Notes: a model not told the origin generated them from the sequence alone. 64,000 nt of DNA from Merluccius polli (GCA_030340625.1 JAOPHQ010003129.1:248001-312000); one strand, 5' to 3'. Positions 22,722 through 34,077 are shown, counted from the first letter of the stretch. A program made the numbers and translations.

Positions 22722-23941
22722 CTCCAGGGGACCAATTACTCCATGCAATATTTTAAATATTTTTGTTCTGTTCATTGATGGTATGTTGGATGAATGTGTG
22801 TCTATATTGCCACAAAGAGTAGAATTATTTTGGAATTGAATATGAATTAAATATGAATTTATGTCTGCATAAATGGTGACCACAAAGACCCGAAGAAAGA
22901 AAGACTATAAAGCTTTAAACACTAGTGGCTGTTAATGATATTATAATCCTTTTTATTTGACATGGTGGATACTTCCCCTCTCCAATTTCTTATAAAATGT
23001 TTTCTTGTACCTGGTCAAATGTTACAAGGTTAACCACATGTAACGTGATACATGCAGGCTGGGGCCAGTACTGTCACTCACCTGTTATCCCATGAATAGG
23101 GGTTGACTCATATTCAATGTGAGTGAATATACTTACATTGCGGATGTGAGAGATTTAAGATAAAAGATTGAGTATAAAAGTATTTCAATGTTGAAGATAC
23201 TTCATATGCTTCTCTTCTTGTTGCTGATAGGCTTAAATTAGCCATATGATGCCATGACTAAACACTAAGCACAGTTATCAACTGTCTCAAGTTTAAAAAC
23301 GAAAGCATATAAACTAAACAAAATGGACACTTCTTTCTTCAGTTGTATATGTGTGTTTTGTCTTGTGCTATTTTATTGTGTTTCAATTCTGCTTCTACTC
23401 AGCTTTGTGCTATATAAGCAAGCATTAAATAAAACTCAAACTCAACCCACTTCAACGCACGTTCACCAACTTCACACACGCACCACGGCTGCTGCTGCAC
23501 ATCGTTGCGCTGCGTCGTGATGACTTGGCGCCTCCGCACGTCCCGTCCTCTTTAATAGATGTGTTTCTGGGACGGTGCAGCGCCGTGGAAAACCACACCC
23601 ACACCCACACCGCGGAGTGTAAAAACACAAGCTGAGTCCAAACCGGACCAGGGCCAACAACACCACCACCACCCTCGGGTGCCCCAGTGGTGAGCAAGTC
23701 AGACACAAGAAAGCGGCGACGTCAAGAGGCGCTCCGGTTCCGTGTCTACGGATCCGTGTCTACAACACCTCTGCGGTCGTGACACTTCAGTCTAGTTTCA
23801 GTGACTGCTCTGACGTGTCCGCGAGATGCGGCGTAAGCGTTTTATTCGGCGTTAAATGAGGACGCATCGTCGTGACTTCACTCAAAACCCCCCGAAGCGG
23901 CGCGTAAAGTTCAGCCTCAGCCCCCCCTCTGATTCGGCGCC

Positions 23942-26438
23942 ATGCTGCACAGCTTCTTGGACCCGCGCGTCTCCGGCGGCGGCGACTTTGCGCGGCTCTA
24001 CGCCGCCAACGGCGCGGCGGACGCGGACGCGGTCTCCCTGGGGTCGGTGTCGGTACCGGCGGGCTGCTCCTTCTTCCCGACCGCCCCGCCGACGCCACGG
24101 GGACCGCTTCTGTACGTCTCGCCGCGGAAAGGGACGGAGCTGACGTTGGAGGAAGAGGAGGATGAACCAAAAGTTCACCTGGAAGCGAAGGAGCTGTGGA
24201 GGCAGTTCCACCAACACGGCACCGAGATGGTCATCACCAAATCCGGAAGGTAATAAGCCTAGACGACACATTCAAATGTTTAAAACCCGTTTCCCCGTTG
24301 AGACCGTTGATGATGCTGATGCTGACGATGCGGCGACGCTCTCTCCTTGCAGGCGCATGTTCCCGCCGTTCAAAGTCCGGTGCTCCGGCCTCAGCAGGAG
24401 GGCTAAGTACATCCTGCTGATGGACATCGTGGCGGCGGACGACTGCAGGTACAAGTACCACGGGTCCCGCTGGACGGTGGCCGGGAAGGCCGACCCGGAG
24501 ATGCCCAGGCGGATGTACCTTCACCCGGACAGCCCCGCCTCCGGGGACCACTGGATGTCCAAGACGGTCAACTTCAACAAACTCAAACTGACCAACAACA
24601 TCTCTGACAAGCACGGCTTTGTATGTCGTAAGGCTGTTTTTCCAACATTTAGAAGAACAAAAAATAGATGATAGAAAGGCTGTTGTGGATGTGCAAGTAG
24701 GCCTATAGGCCTGTGTGTTTATTCAGTGATGTAGGCTGTGTGTCAATAGAGCTCTTCCCCCTGATGTTGGGATATTTCGCTCTCACAATTGCCTTGCAGC
24801 TTTAAAAGGATATCATTCAATTAGACTCAGTAAGAAAATGCACTGTTGAAGCAAAATAGGCTAAATAAATTGTAGGCTGTAGATTCATTAAATTCGTGAT
24901 TGCTCTTTTTTTTCTTCTTTGCAGACAATACTCAACTCGATGCACAAATATCAGCCGAGATTTCACGTGGTGAAGGCCAATGACATCCAGAAGCTCCCCT
25001 ACAGCACCTTCAAAACCTGCGTCTTCTCAGAGACGGAGTTCGTCGCGGTGACGGCCTACCAGAACGACAAGGTCAGGCTTTTTAAAATGATCATAAACAC
25101 CATGGCCAACTCTTGTACAATGTTTAACAGGATCATAGTCCTGTTTCACGTGAAACGGTAATCCAGAACCTCATCATATCTCTCCAACTAGACCAATCTG
25201 TGTGTGAACTCTTATAAATAAGACAATAACGAGTGACTGTTGATCGTCGTTTCTGTTCAGTGTTTGACAAACTTCGAAGTGTTGATCGGTCGTTTCACTT
25301 GAATTTGACACCTCATAAAAGGAGTATTATAAAATGTTGTCGTCTTCAGATTACCCAACTAAAGATAGACAACAACCCCTTTGCCAAAGGGTTCCGGGAC
25401 ACGGGAAACGGCCGGAGAGAGAAGAGGCAAGTTGTGTTGTGAGGCCCAATATACCTGCTCGGCTCTCTTTTACATGTTTACACTGACTATCCTATAGAGG
25501 CCGAACACCAAAAAACACATTCATGAATAGGAATAAAATATATGGCCTAACACTTAAAATGTGGTAGGCTATTTAGGCCTAGAAAGTTTATTTTAAGGTG
25601 AATTCACCCCGGAATCATGAATCATGTCAAACAATACAGCAATATTTCAATGTTTTCAAAGAGATTCGTAACTTTTCCCGTTTCTTTTTTCTCCCCCCCC
25701 CCAAGGAAAGTTCAGCATCTATCACAGAAGTCAAAGGAGGCGAGGGAGAACAGAAACAAAGTGAAACGGTTCAAGGATTCAGAGCGAGAGTATTCAGATG
25801 TCTCCAAATCCTCCGGTACAGACCTCATGTCCTTATGTCGGTTTGTCCCTCCGCCCCTCCCCCCCCCCCCCTCTCCTGTGTCTAAATATGAACCCGTCTG
25901 ACTTATGAACACGTATCATTTTTCTCCAAGCGGAGGGGGAAAGCGACAGCGACCCGGGAAGCGGCTCCGACGACACCAGAGAAGACGCGCGTAAAAGTCC
26001 CGGGGAAACGACACGCGTGGCGCGCGACCGCCGCGCTAACAACGCGACACCGGAGCCGCCGTCGCGCGCGGACGCGGAAAGGGAAAGTGACCCCGAGCAA
26101 GGACACGTGGTCAAACTAACGACCGTCAAAGGAAGCGCGTGGACGCCGGAAGACCAACACAGATACTTTGTGGAAAGCAGAGACATAAAAGCCGGGAACG
26201 TGAGCTCACCTGGCGAGGTGAAGTCGCGTGAGGCCTCGCTGTACGGTTACACCAGGACCACCCGCCATGTGACGTCATACGGAGGAACCTCCGTGGAGAC
26301 CGGCCTCTCGTCACACCACGTCAGAACCACCGCGACGTCGGGATTTCCACTAAACTTCCAACACCATGCGCTGGTACAATATTTAAAATTAAAATAAATA
26401 AATAACAATAATATTGATGGTGATAGGCCTAATAATAA

Positions 26439-26505
<67 letters not shown>

Positions 26506-26970
26506 CATTATTATGGAATAATAGGCCTAATGATGATGAATATTATTATTATTATTGTGCAATAATAGGCCTAATGATGATGATTATTATTATTTTAATT
26601 ATTTTAATTATTATTATTATTAGTAGTAGTAGTAGCCTAGTAGTAGTATTATTATAGCCTAATAATAATGCTTTATTGACTTTTTCCACAGGGCCTAGTC
26701 GGTGTTTCTCAGTTCGGCGGATATGTCCTTTATCCGTATCCCAGCTTCCACGCGCCACCGTTTCCAGCCCACTACCTCCCTGGGAAACCTTGCGTGGATT
26801 TCCAAACCCGAGACCCCCCCTCGACGCCCCCCCCAAAGTTGTCTTTTCCACGTAAATGTCAGGATTTTGCGCCATGCCTGCGACCCTGCTGTCAAGCAGA
26901 GGTCAACATACATGAACCTGTGCCAACAACCGGTTTGGTGTTCCCAAAAACGGACTACAGGAGTCCGTGA
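23942..26970 (+). CDS. T-box transcription factor, Tbx2/Tbx3 subfamily
   Basis: Seven exons: 23942-24249, 24353-24620, 24925-25071, 25350-25426, 25706-25815, 25931-26373, 26692-26970; 1632 nt, 543 residues plus TGA, all phases close. The T-box spans residues about 78-262 (LEAKELW, TEMVITKSGRRMFPPFKV, MDIVAADDCRYKYHGSRW, ISDKHGF, NSMHKYQPRFHVV, ITQLKIDNNPFAKGFRDTG) and is diagnostic of Tbx2/3, nuclear DNA-binding factors for TCACACCT-type sites that mostly repress. It is more diverged than Tbx2/3 usually are (LSRRAKY, HQHG, SRWTV). The C-terminal half is basic/acidic and short; SQFGGYVLYPYPSF recalls the FGGLFPYPYTY region of Tbx2. Intron 4 uses a GC donor (AG|GCAAGT), needed to reach the frame that continues RKVQHL after GRREKR. 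It could be a diverged tbx2 or tbx3 paralogue. An exon beyond the stop cannot be excluded. Confidence 0.93.
26430..26670. repeat. (ATT)n-rich tract, intron 6 of the T-box gene
   Basis: Perfect ATT repeat at about 26435-26515, followed by imperfect ATT/AGT repeats with recurring taggcctaatgatgatga blocks. Confidence 0.9.
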
Positions 26971-27604
26971 TGTTACAGACTACAGCTGAAAGGTTAGTGG
27001 GGGGTTCAAGGTGGAGAGTAGGCGCTATAGGGCCGGTTTGTCCTGCAGTGTCCTATCTCATCAGGCATGCTTCTTCCACCACTTAAATGGATGCACTTCA
27101 GTTCTGACAGATCGCAGTAGGCCTACGCATAGTAAGTATCAAAGTGTAAAAGTTTAATGGGCCTACAAAAAAATCTGAAATTCATAATTTGTCACATATT
27201 TTTTGTTACAAATTCAGCACTGCTCTGTGAATTAATGTTTGGCAAACCTTAGAGGTGGCCAAAACAATGCTTTATGTGCGTTTTGTTGATTTAATTAAAC
27301 ATGATTTTTTTTTTTTTACTAGGTCATGTCTCTTGCGTATACCTTTTCTTTTCTTTCCTGCTTTGAGTTTGATAAGAAATATTTCTAACAGCTTCACTGA
27401 CAATAATAATGATGAGTAGGCCTACATTATTAAGAGGTGGAATAATCACTATATATGTCGAAACACGCTACTTTTCTGTTTTTGTTACATCGGCCTACTT
27501 TTTTATATTTTACTATCAAGGCTGAGATTGTTATCCTTTGTTACATTTTCATGAATTTGAGAATTTAAGTATAAGCATAACCACATTCAACAGTGTTGAT
27601 TGTC

Positions 27605-27639
<35 letters not shown>

Positions 27640-29200
27640 TAATAGTAGCCTAATAGTAATAACAACAACAATAGGTATCCACAGATACTCTGTGAATACC
27701 TAATAATAATAATAATAATAATAATAATACACTTTATTTAGCACTTTACAAGCAGATGCACAAAGTGCTTTAGGCCTACATATCATACAATATAAATACA
27801 TTATATTCAAATTCATTGCGATAGAATAGAGGCAGAGCAAGACAACAGAGACAAATACAAGTGAGAGAAAAATGTATGTGTGTGTGTGTGTTTTACTGTG
27901 TGCACTTTCTGGAAAGGGGGTCCTTTTTAAGGTAGGGTCAGAGGTAGGGTTGGTAGGGCTGCTTTTTCTCTGTTTGGCCTACAGGAGGACCTCCAGCTGC
28001 TTATTCCTACGCGGATCTGGGCCGTACTCGTCGTGACAGTTTGGTGTAGTTCCTCTGCGGTCCTGCGGGGTCAGTGATCGAAGAAGAACCACCACCACAA
28101 CAAGCCATTGCTGTGTACGTAACGTCTCTTTGCTCTCCACGCCTCAATTAATCTTCTTTTGTTTGTGTCGATGCTGTAGGAAGGAAGTCCGACACTGAGG
28201 CCATGTCAGCCTCCTCCCTTCTTAAATGTGTAAATACTCTGCTATTCCTGAATTACCATGTAATAGGACAGACTCTCGGTATGTATAATGTAGGCCTAAG
28301 CGATTTGGCACTTAATCCGTTGTTCAGAAAGCAGGACGTTTACGCTGAAATATTGGGATGGGGGGGGGGGGGGGGGGGGGGGGGGGGGTAAATTCTAATT
28401 TATTGTAGTTGTGAATGTGCATGAATCTTCATATTTGACTTTGGACTTGATGTTGGATATTTTTCAGGTCTGTGGTCTTCTGTCCACACCTCAGGGGGAC
28501 CTCAGCAGGTCAGAGGTCCCAGGGATTTTGCTGACCTGTTACTTTCCTGGAAACATTTCCCAGACTTGTGTGTTTATGAGTTTGCACATGGTTTGGCCAC
28601 AGATGCCAACCTGCGTTCTCCCACCACCACCACCGTGCCATGCCAACCACAAGAAGGGAGACTAGTTGAGTCTGCACAGCAGGTGTACCTACCACGGCTC
28701 GCTGAAAATGAAGGAAGATCCAGACCCCAATGGCCACCCCATCACCGGTCCTCTACTCTATAATAAGCTCCACAAGACCAGCGCTAGTGTGAATGATGTG
28801 AAACATATTGCATCACCGCAACATGGAGACAAACCAACAGCTACTGGAGCAGCAGAGGCTTTATCAGCTGCCATGCACTCCACCTACATTCATAATGTTG
28901 CTGTGTGCAATATAGATATCAGTATTTTACCAGTCTTTCATCATATCTGTATCACATTATAGGTATAATAGATGTACATTATAGATATACATATGTACAT
29001 GTTTTTTTTTTTATGGTGGTCAAAACCATCCCCTCAACTGTGATGTAATGTAGCCTATATATCAAAATAAAAAAAGGTCAACACAATACGTTATTGTGAA
29101 TTTGTCATGTTTTTTTTTTTTGTCAACTGCTTTATAAGAACAGCCAGACATTGCTGATAGGGTTACAGCCTGATCATCATCCTGAATGTCTATTTGGTTG
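26971..29200. other. T-box 3' flank, no further gene supported
   Basis: Contains AAT repeats (27606-27645, 27700-27728), a LINE-tail-like piece (ACACTTTATTTAGCACTTTA at 27730), a 13-bp-stem hairpin at about 27675-27703 (AGGTAT-CACAGA arms), and a run of 28 G at about 28361-28388. Open stretches near 28410-28960 have no recognisable domain. AATAAA-like AAATAAAA at about 29062 could be a polyadenylation signal, unproven. Confidence 0.4.
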
Positions 29201-29226
29201 TACTTCATAATCCCTACAACATATAT

Positions 29227-29228
29227 AG

Positions 29229-29294
<66 letters not shown>

Positions 29295-29335
29295 TAATTT
29301 TATTATTATATATTTTTTAAATATGTTACAAAAAA

Positions 29336-29389
<54 letters not shown>

Positions 29390-29394
29390 TAATA

Positions 29395-29467
<73 letters not shown>
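29227..29467. repeat. (TA)n and (AAT)n microsatellite cluster
   Basis: TA repeat 29232-29295, AAT repeat about 29338-29386, TA repeat about 29398-29467. It ends 11 bp before the LINE target duplication. Confidence 0.95.
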
Positions 29468-29470
<3 letters not shown>

Positions 29471-29513
29471 GGCGGGGAGAAGCCTTCTGACGCACTTGCT
29501 TATATTCTTTATC

Positions 29514-30641
29514 ATGGCAGACAATCTTGAAGATAGTATGGATGATTTGGATCAAGATGAGGGTAACTGGCATGTAAGGAGGATAAATAAAGCAAAGCGG
29601 GTTAGAGGATTGCAGGAATCAGTGGATAGTGAGGTGAAATGGAGTGTTGTTGTGAGGTTTGGAGAGTCAGGAGTGAAAGGTTTGGATCCATTAAAACTGA
29701 CGAAAATAATTAAGAATCAGGTTGGCGAGGTTAAGTATGCTAGAGTTCTAAATGATGGCAATTTATTAATTGGATGTATCTCTGAAGAGCAGGTTGGAAG
29801 AGCTTTAAAGCTGCAAGCTGTTGGGAAAACAGCAGTAGTAAAGGTGGTGAAAGTGGGTGAACAAGGAAGTAAAGGAGTAATTTATGGGATCCCTTTAGCA
29901 ATTGAAATGAAGGAGCTGGTTAAAAACTTAAAAGAAAAGTGTGATTCTGTTCAGAGTGCAAAGCGTTTAACCAAGGGGGTTGAGAAAGTGGAATCTGAAT
30001 CAGTTTTGATACAGTTTAGTTCAAAAGAATTGCCTACAGAGCTTTACTTTGGATATATGAGATACAGGGTAAGAGAGTTCACTCAGAAGCCAATAAGATG
30101 TTATAAATGTCAGAAGTTTGGGCATGTAGCAAAATTGTGCAAAGGTACGCAAAGGTGTGCTAAATGCGGAGGGGAGCATGATTATGGGGAGTGTGGTGAG
30201 GGGGTAAGACCTAAGTGTTGTAATTGTGGAGGGGGACATAGTGCAGCATACTGGGGTTGCGAAGTAATGAGAAGGGAGACTGAGATTCAAAGTGTAAAAA
30301 GGAAGGATAGAGTTCCTTATGCAGAAGCAGTTAAAAGAGTGGAGCAAACAAAGAAGGTGAATAAGGGAAATATTAGTGGGGAAATAGAAACAAGCAAGGT
30401 ATGGGCTCAGAGACAAGAACATGTTAGAGAGAAGGAGAAAAGGGAATGGGAGGAAAAGAGGGACTTAGTTATCTTTATTGCAGGGGTAATTAATGCAACA
30501 GCTGAGGTCAAATCTAAAATTGAAAGGATTCAAATTATAGCAAAGGCAGCAATTCAGCATTTGGGCATGATAGACTTAAAATGGGAGGAAATAAGAGATT
30601 GTCTTGTGATTCAGTCAAGCCAGGAAGTAGGTAAAGGATGA
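29514..30641 (+). CDS. LINE ORF1, gag-like with three CCHC knuckles
   Basis: 375 codons from ATG 29514 (MADNLEDSMDD); an upstream TTG in the same frame is not needed. The middle shows an RRM-like nucleic-acid-binding region, followed by three cysteine knuckles at about residues 195-250 (CYKCQKFGHVAKLC, CAKCGGEHDYGEC, CCNCGGGHSAAYWGC). The last region is charged and helical. It should bind the element RNA in a ribonucleoprotein with ORF2. It overlaps ORF2 by the ATGA at 30638-30641, suggesting stop-restart coupling. Confidence 0.9.
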   Translation: MADNLEDSMDDLDQDEGNWHVRRINKAKRVRGLQESVDSEVKWSVVVRFGESGVKGLDPLKLTKIIKNQVGEVKYARVLNDGNLLIGCISEEQVGRALKLQAVGKTAVVKVVKVGEQGSKGVIYGIPLAIEMKELVKNLKEKCDSVQSAKRLTKGVEKVESESVLIQFSSKELPTELYFGYMRYRVREFTQKPIRCYKCQKFGHVAKLCKGTQRCAKCGGEHDYGECGEGVRPKCCNCGGGHSAAYWGCEVMRRETEIQSVKRKDRVPYAEAVKRVEQTKKVNKGNISGEIETSKVWAQRQEHVREKEKREWEEKRDLVIFIAGVINATAEVKSKIERIQIIAKAAIQHLGMIDLKWEEIRDCLVIQSSQEVGKG

Positions 30642-33600
30642 TCTTATTTATTATGTTCATTTTACAATGGAATGCAAGGAGTCTGTTGGCAAATGGTCAA
30701 GATTTTAAGAAGTTTGTAGATAGCAGAAGTGTAAAGCCAGATGTAATATGTATTCAAGAGACGTGGTTAAAACCAAGATTTGATTTTGTTTTATCTAATT
30801 ATGGAGAAGGTACTATTGGAAGTGACCATTACCCAATTAAATGTAAGCTGGATGTTGATGTAAGAGTGAGTGCAGAAGATAGTCATGGAAGGTGGATTTT
30901 TAAAAAGGCAGAGTGGGAGAGATTTACAGAAACAAGTGATTTGTATATTAGTTCAGTCCAAGAAACAAATGATATTGAAAGAAATGAAAGTGAATTGAGA
31001 CAGAGTATTTATATGGCTGCAATGGATACCATACCAAAAAGTTCAGGGAAACTAGTGAGGAAAGCGGTTCCATGGTGGAATGTTAAATGTGATGAGGTAG
31101 TTAAGGAAAGGAATAGAGCCTTGAGAAGGTTAAAAAGGACTCATAATTTTCAACATTTTATTGAGTATAAGCAAGCACAGGCAGTAGTGAGAAGGGTCAT
31201 AAGGCAAAGGAAAAGATCATACTGGAGGAGTTTTTGTAGTTCAATTGGAAGTACTATTAATTTAAATGATGTGTGGGGAATGATTAAGAAAATGGAAGGT
31301 AATAGGAGAGAGTGGAATTATCCAATCCTTTCAGATGGGGATCAGGTGGCTGTATCAAATTTAGAGAAGGTAGAAATGATGGTGAATACACTGAGTAAGG
31401 TACATAGTTCTAGTAATTTATCAGAAGAAGAAAGAAGGGGTAGGGAAGAAACAAGGAGTTTATATACTGAAGTTATTCAAAGGAAAGAAAGGTTAGAGGA
31501 TAAATATAATGTTCCATTTACACTGAGAGAATTAAGAAATGCATTGGATAAGTGTAAGAATTCTTCTCCTGGTAAAGATGAAATTTGTTATTGTATGTTG
31601 AGACATTTAAGTGATGAGGGGATTCAGAAGGTTTTAAATATATTTAACAAAGTGTGGGAGGAGGGAAGAATTCCTGCAGGGTGGAAGGAGGCGGTTATTG
31701 TTCCAATAAAGAAACCAGGAAAAGATGCTACTAATCCAGCAAATTATAGGCCAATAGCGCTAACTTCTCACTTAGGTAAGTTAATGGAAAGGTTGGTCAA
31801 TGGAAGGATGATGCACTTTATGGAGGAAAGGGGGTTAATGGCTGGGTATCAGAGTGGTTTTAGAAAGGGGAGAAGTACTATTGATTCAATCATATGTATT
31901 GAGGATGAAATAAGAAAAGCTCAGATAAAGAAAGAAACTGTTGTGGCAGTATTTTTAGATGTGGAAAAAGCGTATGATATGTTATGGGTAGAAGGTCTCT
32001 TAATTAAAATGCATATGCTAGGAATTGGGGGAAATATGTTTAATTGGGTAATGGACTTTTTAAATGGTAGAACTATACAGGTGAGAATAGGGAAAGAAAT
32101 ATCTAGAAGATGTTTGGTAGAAAATGGGACACCACAAGGTAGTGTTATTAGTCCATTGCTATTCAACATAATGATTAATGATGTTTTTTCTAATGTCCAC
32201 CCTGAGATTGGGAAGTCACTACTTGCAGATGATGGTAGTCTATGGAAAAGGGGAAAGAATGTGAAGTATATCCTGAAAAAGGTACAGGAGGCTCTAACCC
32301 TAGTGGAGGATTGGGGAAGGAAATGGGGTTTTAGATTTTCTATTGAGAAGACTAAGGTTGTGTTTTTTACTAGGAAGAAAATAGATGAAAATTTAAAACT
32401 GAAGTTATATGGAAGGAATTTGGAAAGGGTTAAAAGTTTTAAGTTTCTTGGTGTGTGGCTTGATACAAGACTTACATGGAGGGTTCATATACTGAATGTA
32501 GTGAACAAATGTAAAAGAGTAATGAATTTAATGAGATGTCTTGCTGGAACAGAATGGGGAGCAGATGTAGCTTCTTTGAAGCAAATATATGTGTATTTAA
32601 TTAGAGCCAGAATTGAGTATGGGTGTTTGGTTTATGGATCTGCAGCCAAATCAGTTTTAACTGAATTAGATATAGTTCAAGCTAAGGCACTGAGAATATG
32701 TACAGGAGCAGTGCGATCTTCTCCAGTTTGTTCCTTGCAGGTAGAAACAGGAGAAATGCCACTTTGGGTTAGAAGAAAACAGCTTCAGGCTAACTACTGG
32801 GTCAACTTGATGGGTCAAAGGTGTGATCATCCAGTTAAAATTGCAATCCAGGCAAGCTGGGAGAGAGAGGTAGTAAGACTTCCAAGTTTTGGATGGACTG
32901 GGGAAGCATTGGCACAGGAAATGTCTATAAGTGACCAGAACTTTTGTCCAGGAGTGCTGTGGCCAATAGTTCCTATATGGCAGTTGGAGGTCCCAGAGGT
33001 AGATCTAGAGATTCTTGAGACTAAGTTACGAAATCCTGAGTCAAATTTGGTACATGAATTCCAGTGTCATGTAGGAGAAAGGTATCAGGAGCATATATTA
33101 ATTTTCACTGATGGGTCAAAAGACCAAGAGACAGGTGCTACAGGTGCAGCTTTTGTTGTTCAGAGATGGAATGCCCAAGTTTTTAAGAGAACTTCAAATT
33201 ATTTGAGTGTGTTTGCAGTAGAATTGTATGCAATCCTGATGGCAGTGCAATGGACTGAGCAGATACAGAACCATAACGTTTTGATATGCAGTGACTCTGT
33301 GTCAGCTATCAATAGTATTGGGAAGGGATTGTCAAAAAGTAGGCAAGATCTTATTTATGATATTCTTCTGGCAATTAGAGATGTAAAAAGGAGAGGGGTG
33401 GAAATATCATTTGTATGGGTCCCAGCACATGTGGGTATTGCAGCAAATGAGAAGGTTGATAAATTGGCTAAGGAAGCTGCAAAAAAGGAAATTATAGATG
33501 TTGATATAAATTTGTCCAAGGGGGAAGGTACAAGTATTGTGTGGCAGAAAACTATTTTAAAATGGCAACAATTTTGGGAACAAGAAAATAAAGGGAGGCA

Positions 33601-33967
33601 CCTATTCTCATTAAATAGTAGAGTAACTGAGTCAATTAATGTTTGTAAAAGTGAAGGATTTACACGTAAGGAACAAGTTATTATTTCTAGAATGAGGATT
33701 GGTCATACATGTCTGAATAACACTTTATTTGTTTTAGGGAAACATCAGAATGGCTTGTGTTCATGTCAGGAACCTGAGACGGTGCAGCATGTTTTGATTT
33801 CTTGTAGAAAATATGACCGCCAAAGACAAGATCTGATAAGAGATTTGAGAGAAATTGGTTTGGAAGAAGTTTCTTTGAAGAGTATTTTAGAAGTAGGATC
33901 AAGTTGGAGAGGGAAAATATATCTGTTCACATTTTTAAAGGACACTGGACTGTTCAGCAGAATATAG
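30638..33967 (+). CDS. LINE ORF2: truncated endonuclease, reverse transcriptase, RNase H
   Basis: 1109 codons without a stop. Residues about 5-50 are the start of an APE-type endonuclease (LQWNARSLLANGQDF, DVICIQETWLKP). Residues about 64-76 are its end (GSDHYPIKCKL). The roughly 150-residue catalytic middle is missing in frame. The RT (about 340-620) has PANYRPIALTS, AVFLDVEKAYD, NGTPQGSVISPLLFNIMIND and LLADDGS. The RNase H (about 815-960) has IFTDGSK, the Glu in VELYAI, CSDSVSAI and the final NEKVDKLAK Asp. A C-terminal Cys/His cluster (CSCQEPETVQHVLISC) follows. RT and RNase H look intact, but target cleavage by this copy should be lost. Confidence 0.92.
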   Translation: MILFIMFILQWNARSLLANGQDFKKFVDSRSVKPDVICIQETWLKPRFDFVLSNYGEGTIGSDHYPIKCKLDVDVRVSAEDSHGRWIFKKAEWERFTETSDLYISSVQETNDIERNESELRQSIYMAAMDTIPKSSGKLVRKAVPWWNVKCDEVVKERNRALRRLKRTHNFQHFIEYKQAQAVVRRVIRQRKRSYWRSFCSSIGSTINLNDVWGMIKKMEGNRREWNYPILSDGDQVAVSNLEKVEMMVNTLSKVHSSSNLSEEERRGREETRSLYTEVIQRKERLEDKYNVPFTLRELRNALDKCKNSSPGKDEICYCMLRHLSDEGIQKVLNIFNKVWEEGRIPAGWKEAVIVPIKKPGKDATNPANYRPIALTSHLGKLMERLVNGRMMHFMEERGLMAGYQSGFRKGRSTIDSIICIEDEIRKAQIKKETVVAVFLDVEKAYDMLWVEGLLIKMHMLGIGGNMFNWVMDFLNGRTIQVRIGKEISRRCLVENGTPQGSVISPLLFNIMINDVFSNVHPEIGKSLLADDGSLWKRGKNVKYILKKVQEALTLVEDWGRKWGFRFSIEKTKVVFFTRKKIDENLKLKLYGRNLERVKSFKFLGVWLDTRLTWRVHILNVVNKCKRVMNLMRCLAGTEWGADVASLKQIYVYLIRARIEYGCLVYGSAAKSVLTELDIVQAKALRICTGAVRSSPVCSLQVETGEMPLWVRRKQLQANYWVNLMGQRCDHPVKIAIQASWEREVVRLPSFGWTGEALAQEMSISDQNFCPGVLWPIVPIWQLEVPEVDLEILETKLRNPESNLVHEFQCHVGERYQEHILIFTDGSKDQETGATGAAFVVQRWNAQVFKRTSNYLSVFAVELYAILMAVQWTEQIQNHNVLICSDSVSAINSIGKGLSKSRQDLIYDILLAIRDVKRRGVEISFVWVPAHVGIAANEKVDKLAKEAAKKEIIDVDINLSKGEGTSIVWQKTILKWQQFWEQENKGRHLFSLNSRVTESINVCKSEGFTRKEQVIISRMRIGHTCLNNTLFVLGKHQNGLCSCQEPETVQHVLISCRKYDRQRQDLIRDLREIGLEEVSLKSILEVGSSWRGKIYLFTFLKDTGLFSRI

Positions 33968-34069
33968 TGCACTAAGGTGCTAGTACCATAGATGGCAGCA
34001 ATGCAACTTCTTGGATGCCGGCTGCCGTAAAACTCCAAAGAAGAAGAAGAAGAAGAAGAAGAAGCCTTC

Positions 34070-34077
34070 TGACGTCA
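34070..34077 (+). promoter_or_regulatory. CRE site TGACGTCA upstream of tm2d2
   Basis: Perfect palindromic CREB/ATF site 150 bp upstream of the TM2D2 ATG. A second GACGTCAT half-type site follows at about 34095. The LINE target duplication ends inside this site, and the 3' copy keeps it whole. Confidence 0.6.

Larger units (their letters stand above)
29478..34074 (+). mobile_element. Near-complete RNase H-bearing LINE (I/Nimb-like) with 15-bp TSD
   Basis: The direct repeat AGAAGCCTTCTGACG at 29478-29492 and 34060-34074 brackets an element with a very short 5' leader, two overlapping ORFs, a short 3' UTR and a (GAA)n tail at about 34036-34059. Two ORFs, three zinc knuckles in ORF1, and RT followed by RNase H in ORF2 indicate the I superfamily (Nimb-like in fish). 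Both frames are open, so the insertion is probably young, but part of the endonuclease is deleted. Clade assignment is inference. Confidence 0.9.

Noticed and set aside
23452..24271. GC-rich minus-strand ORFs over T-box exon 1
   Set aside because: Shadows of the real exon in CpG-rich sequence.
28410..28965. Open frames downstream of the T-box gene as a separate gene
   Set aside because: No domain, overlapping frames of similar length, and no supporting splice structure.
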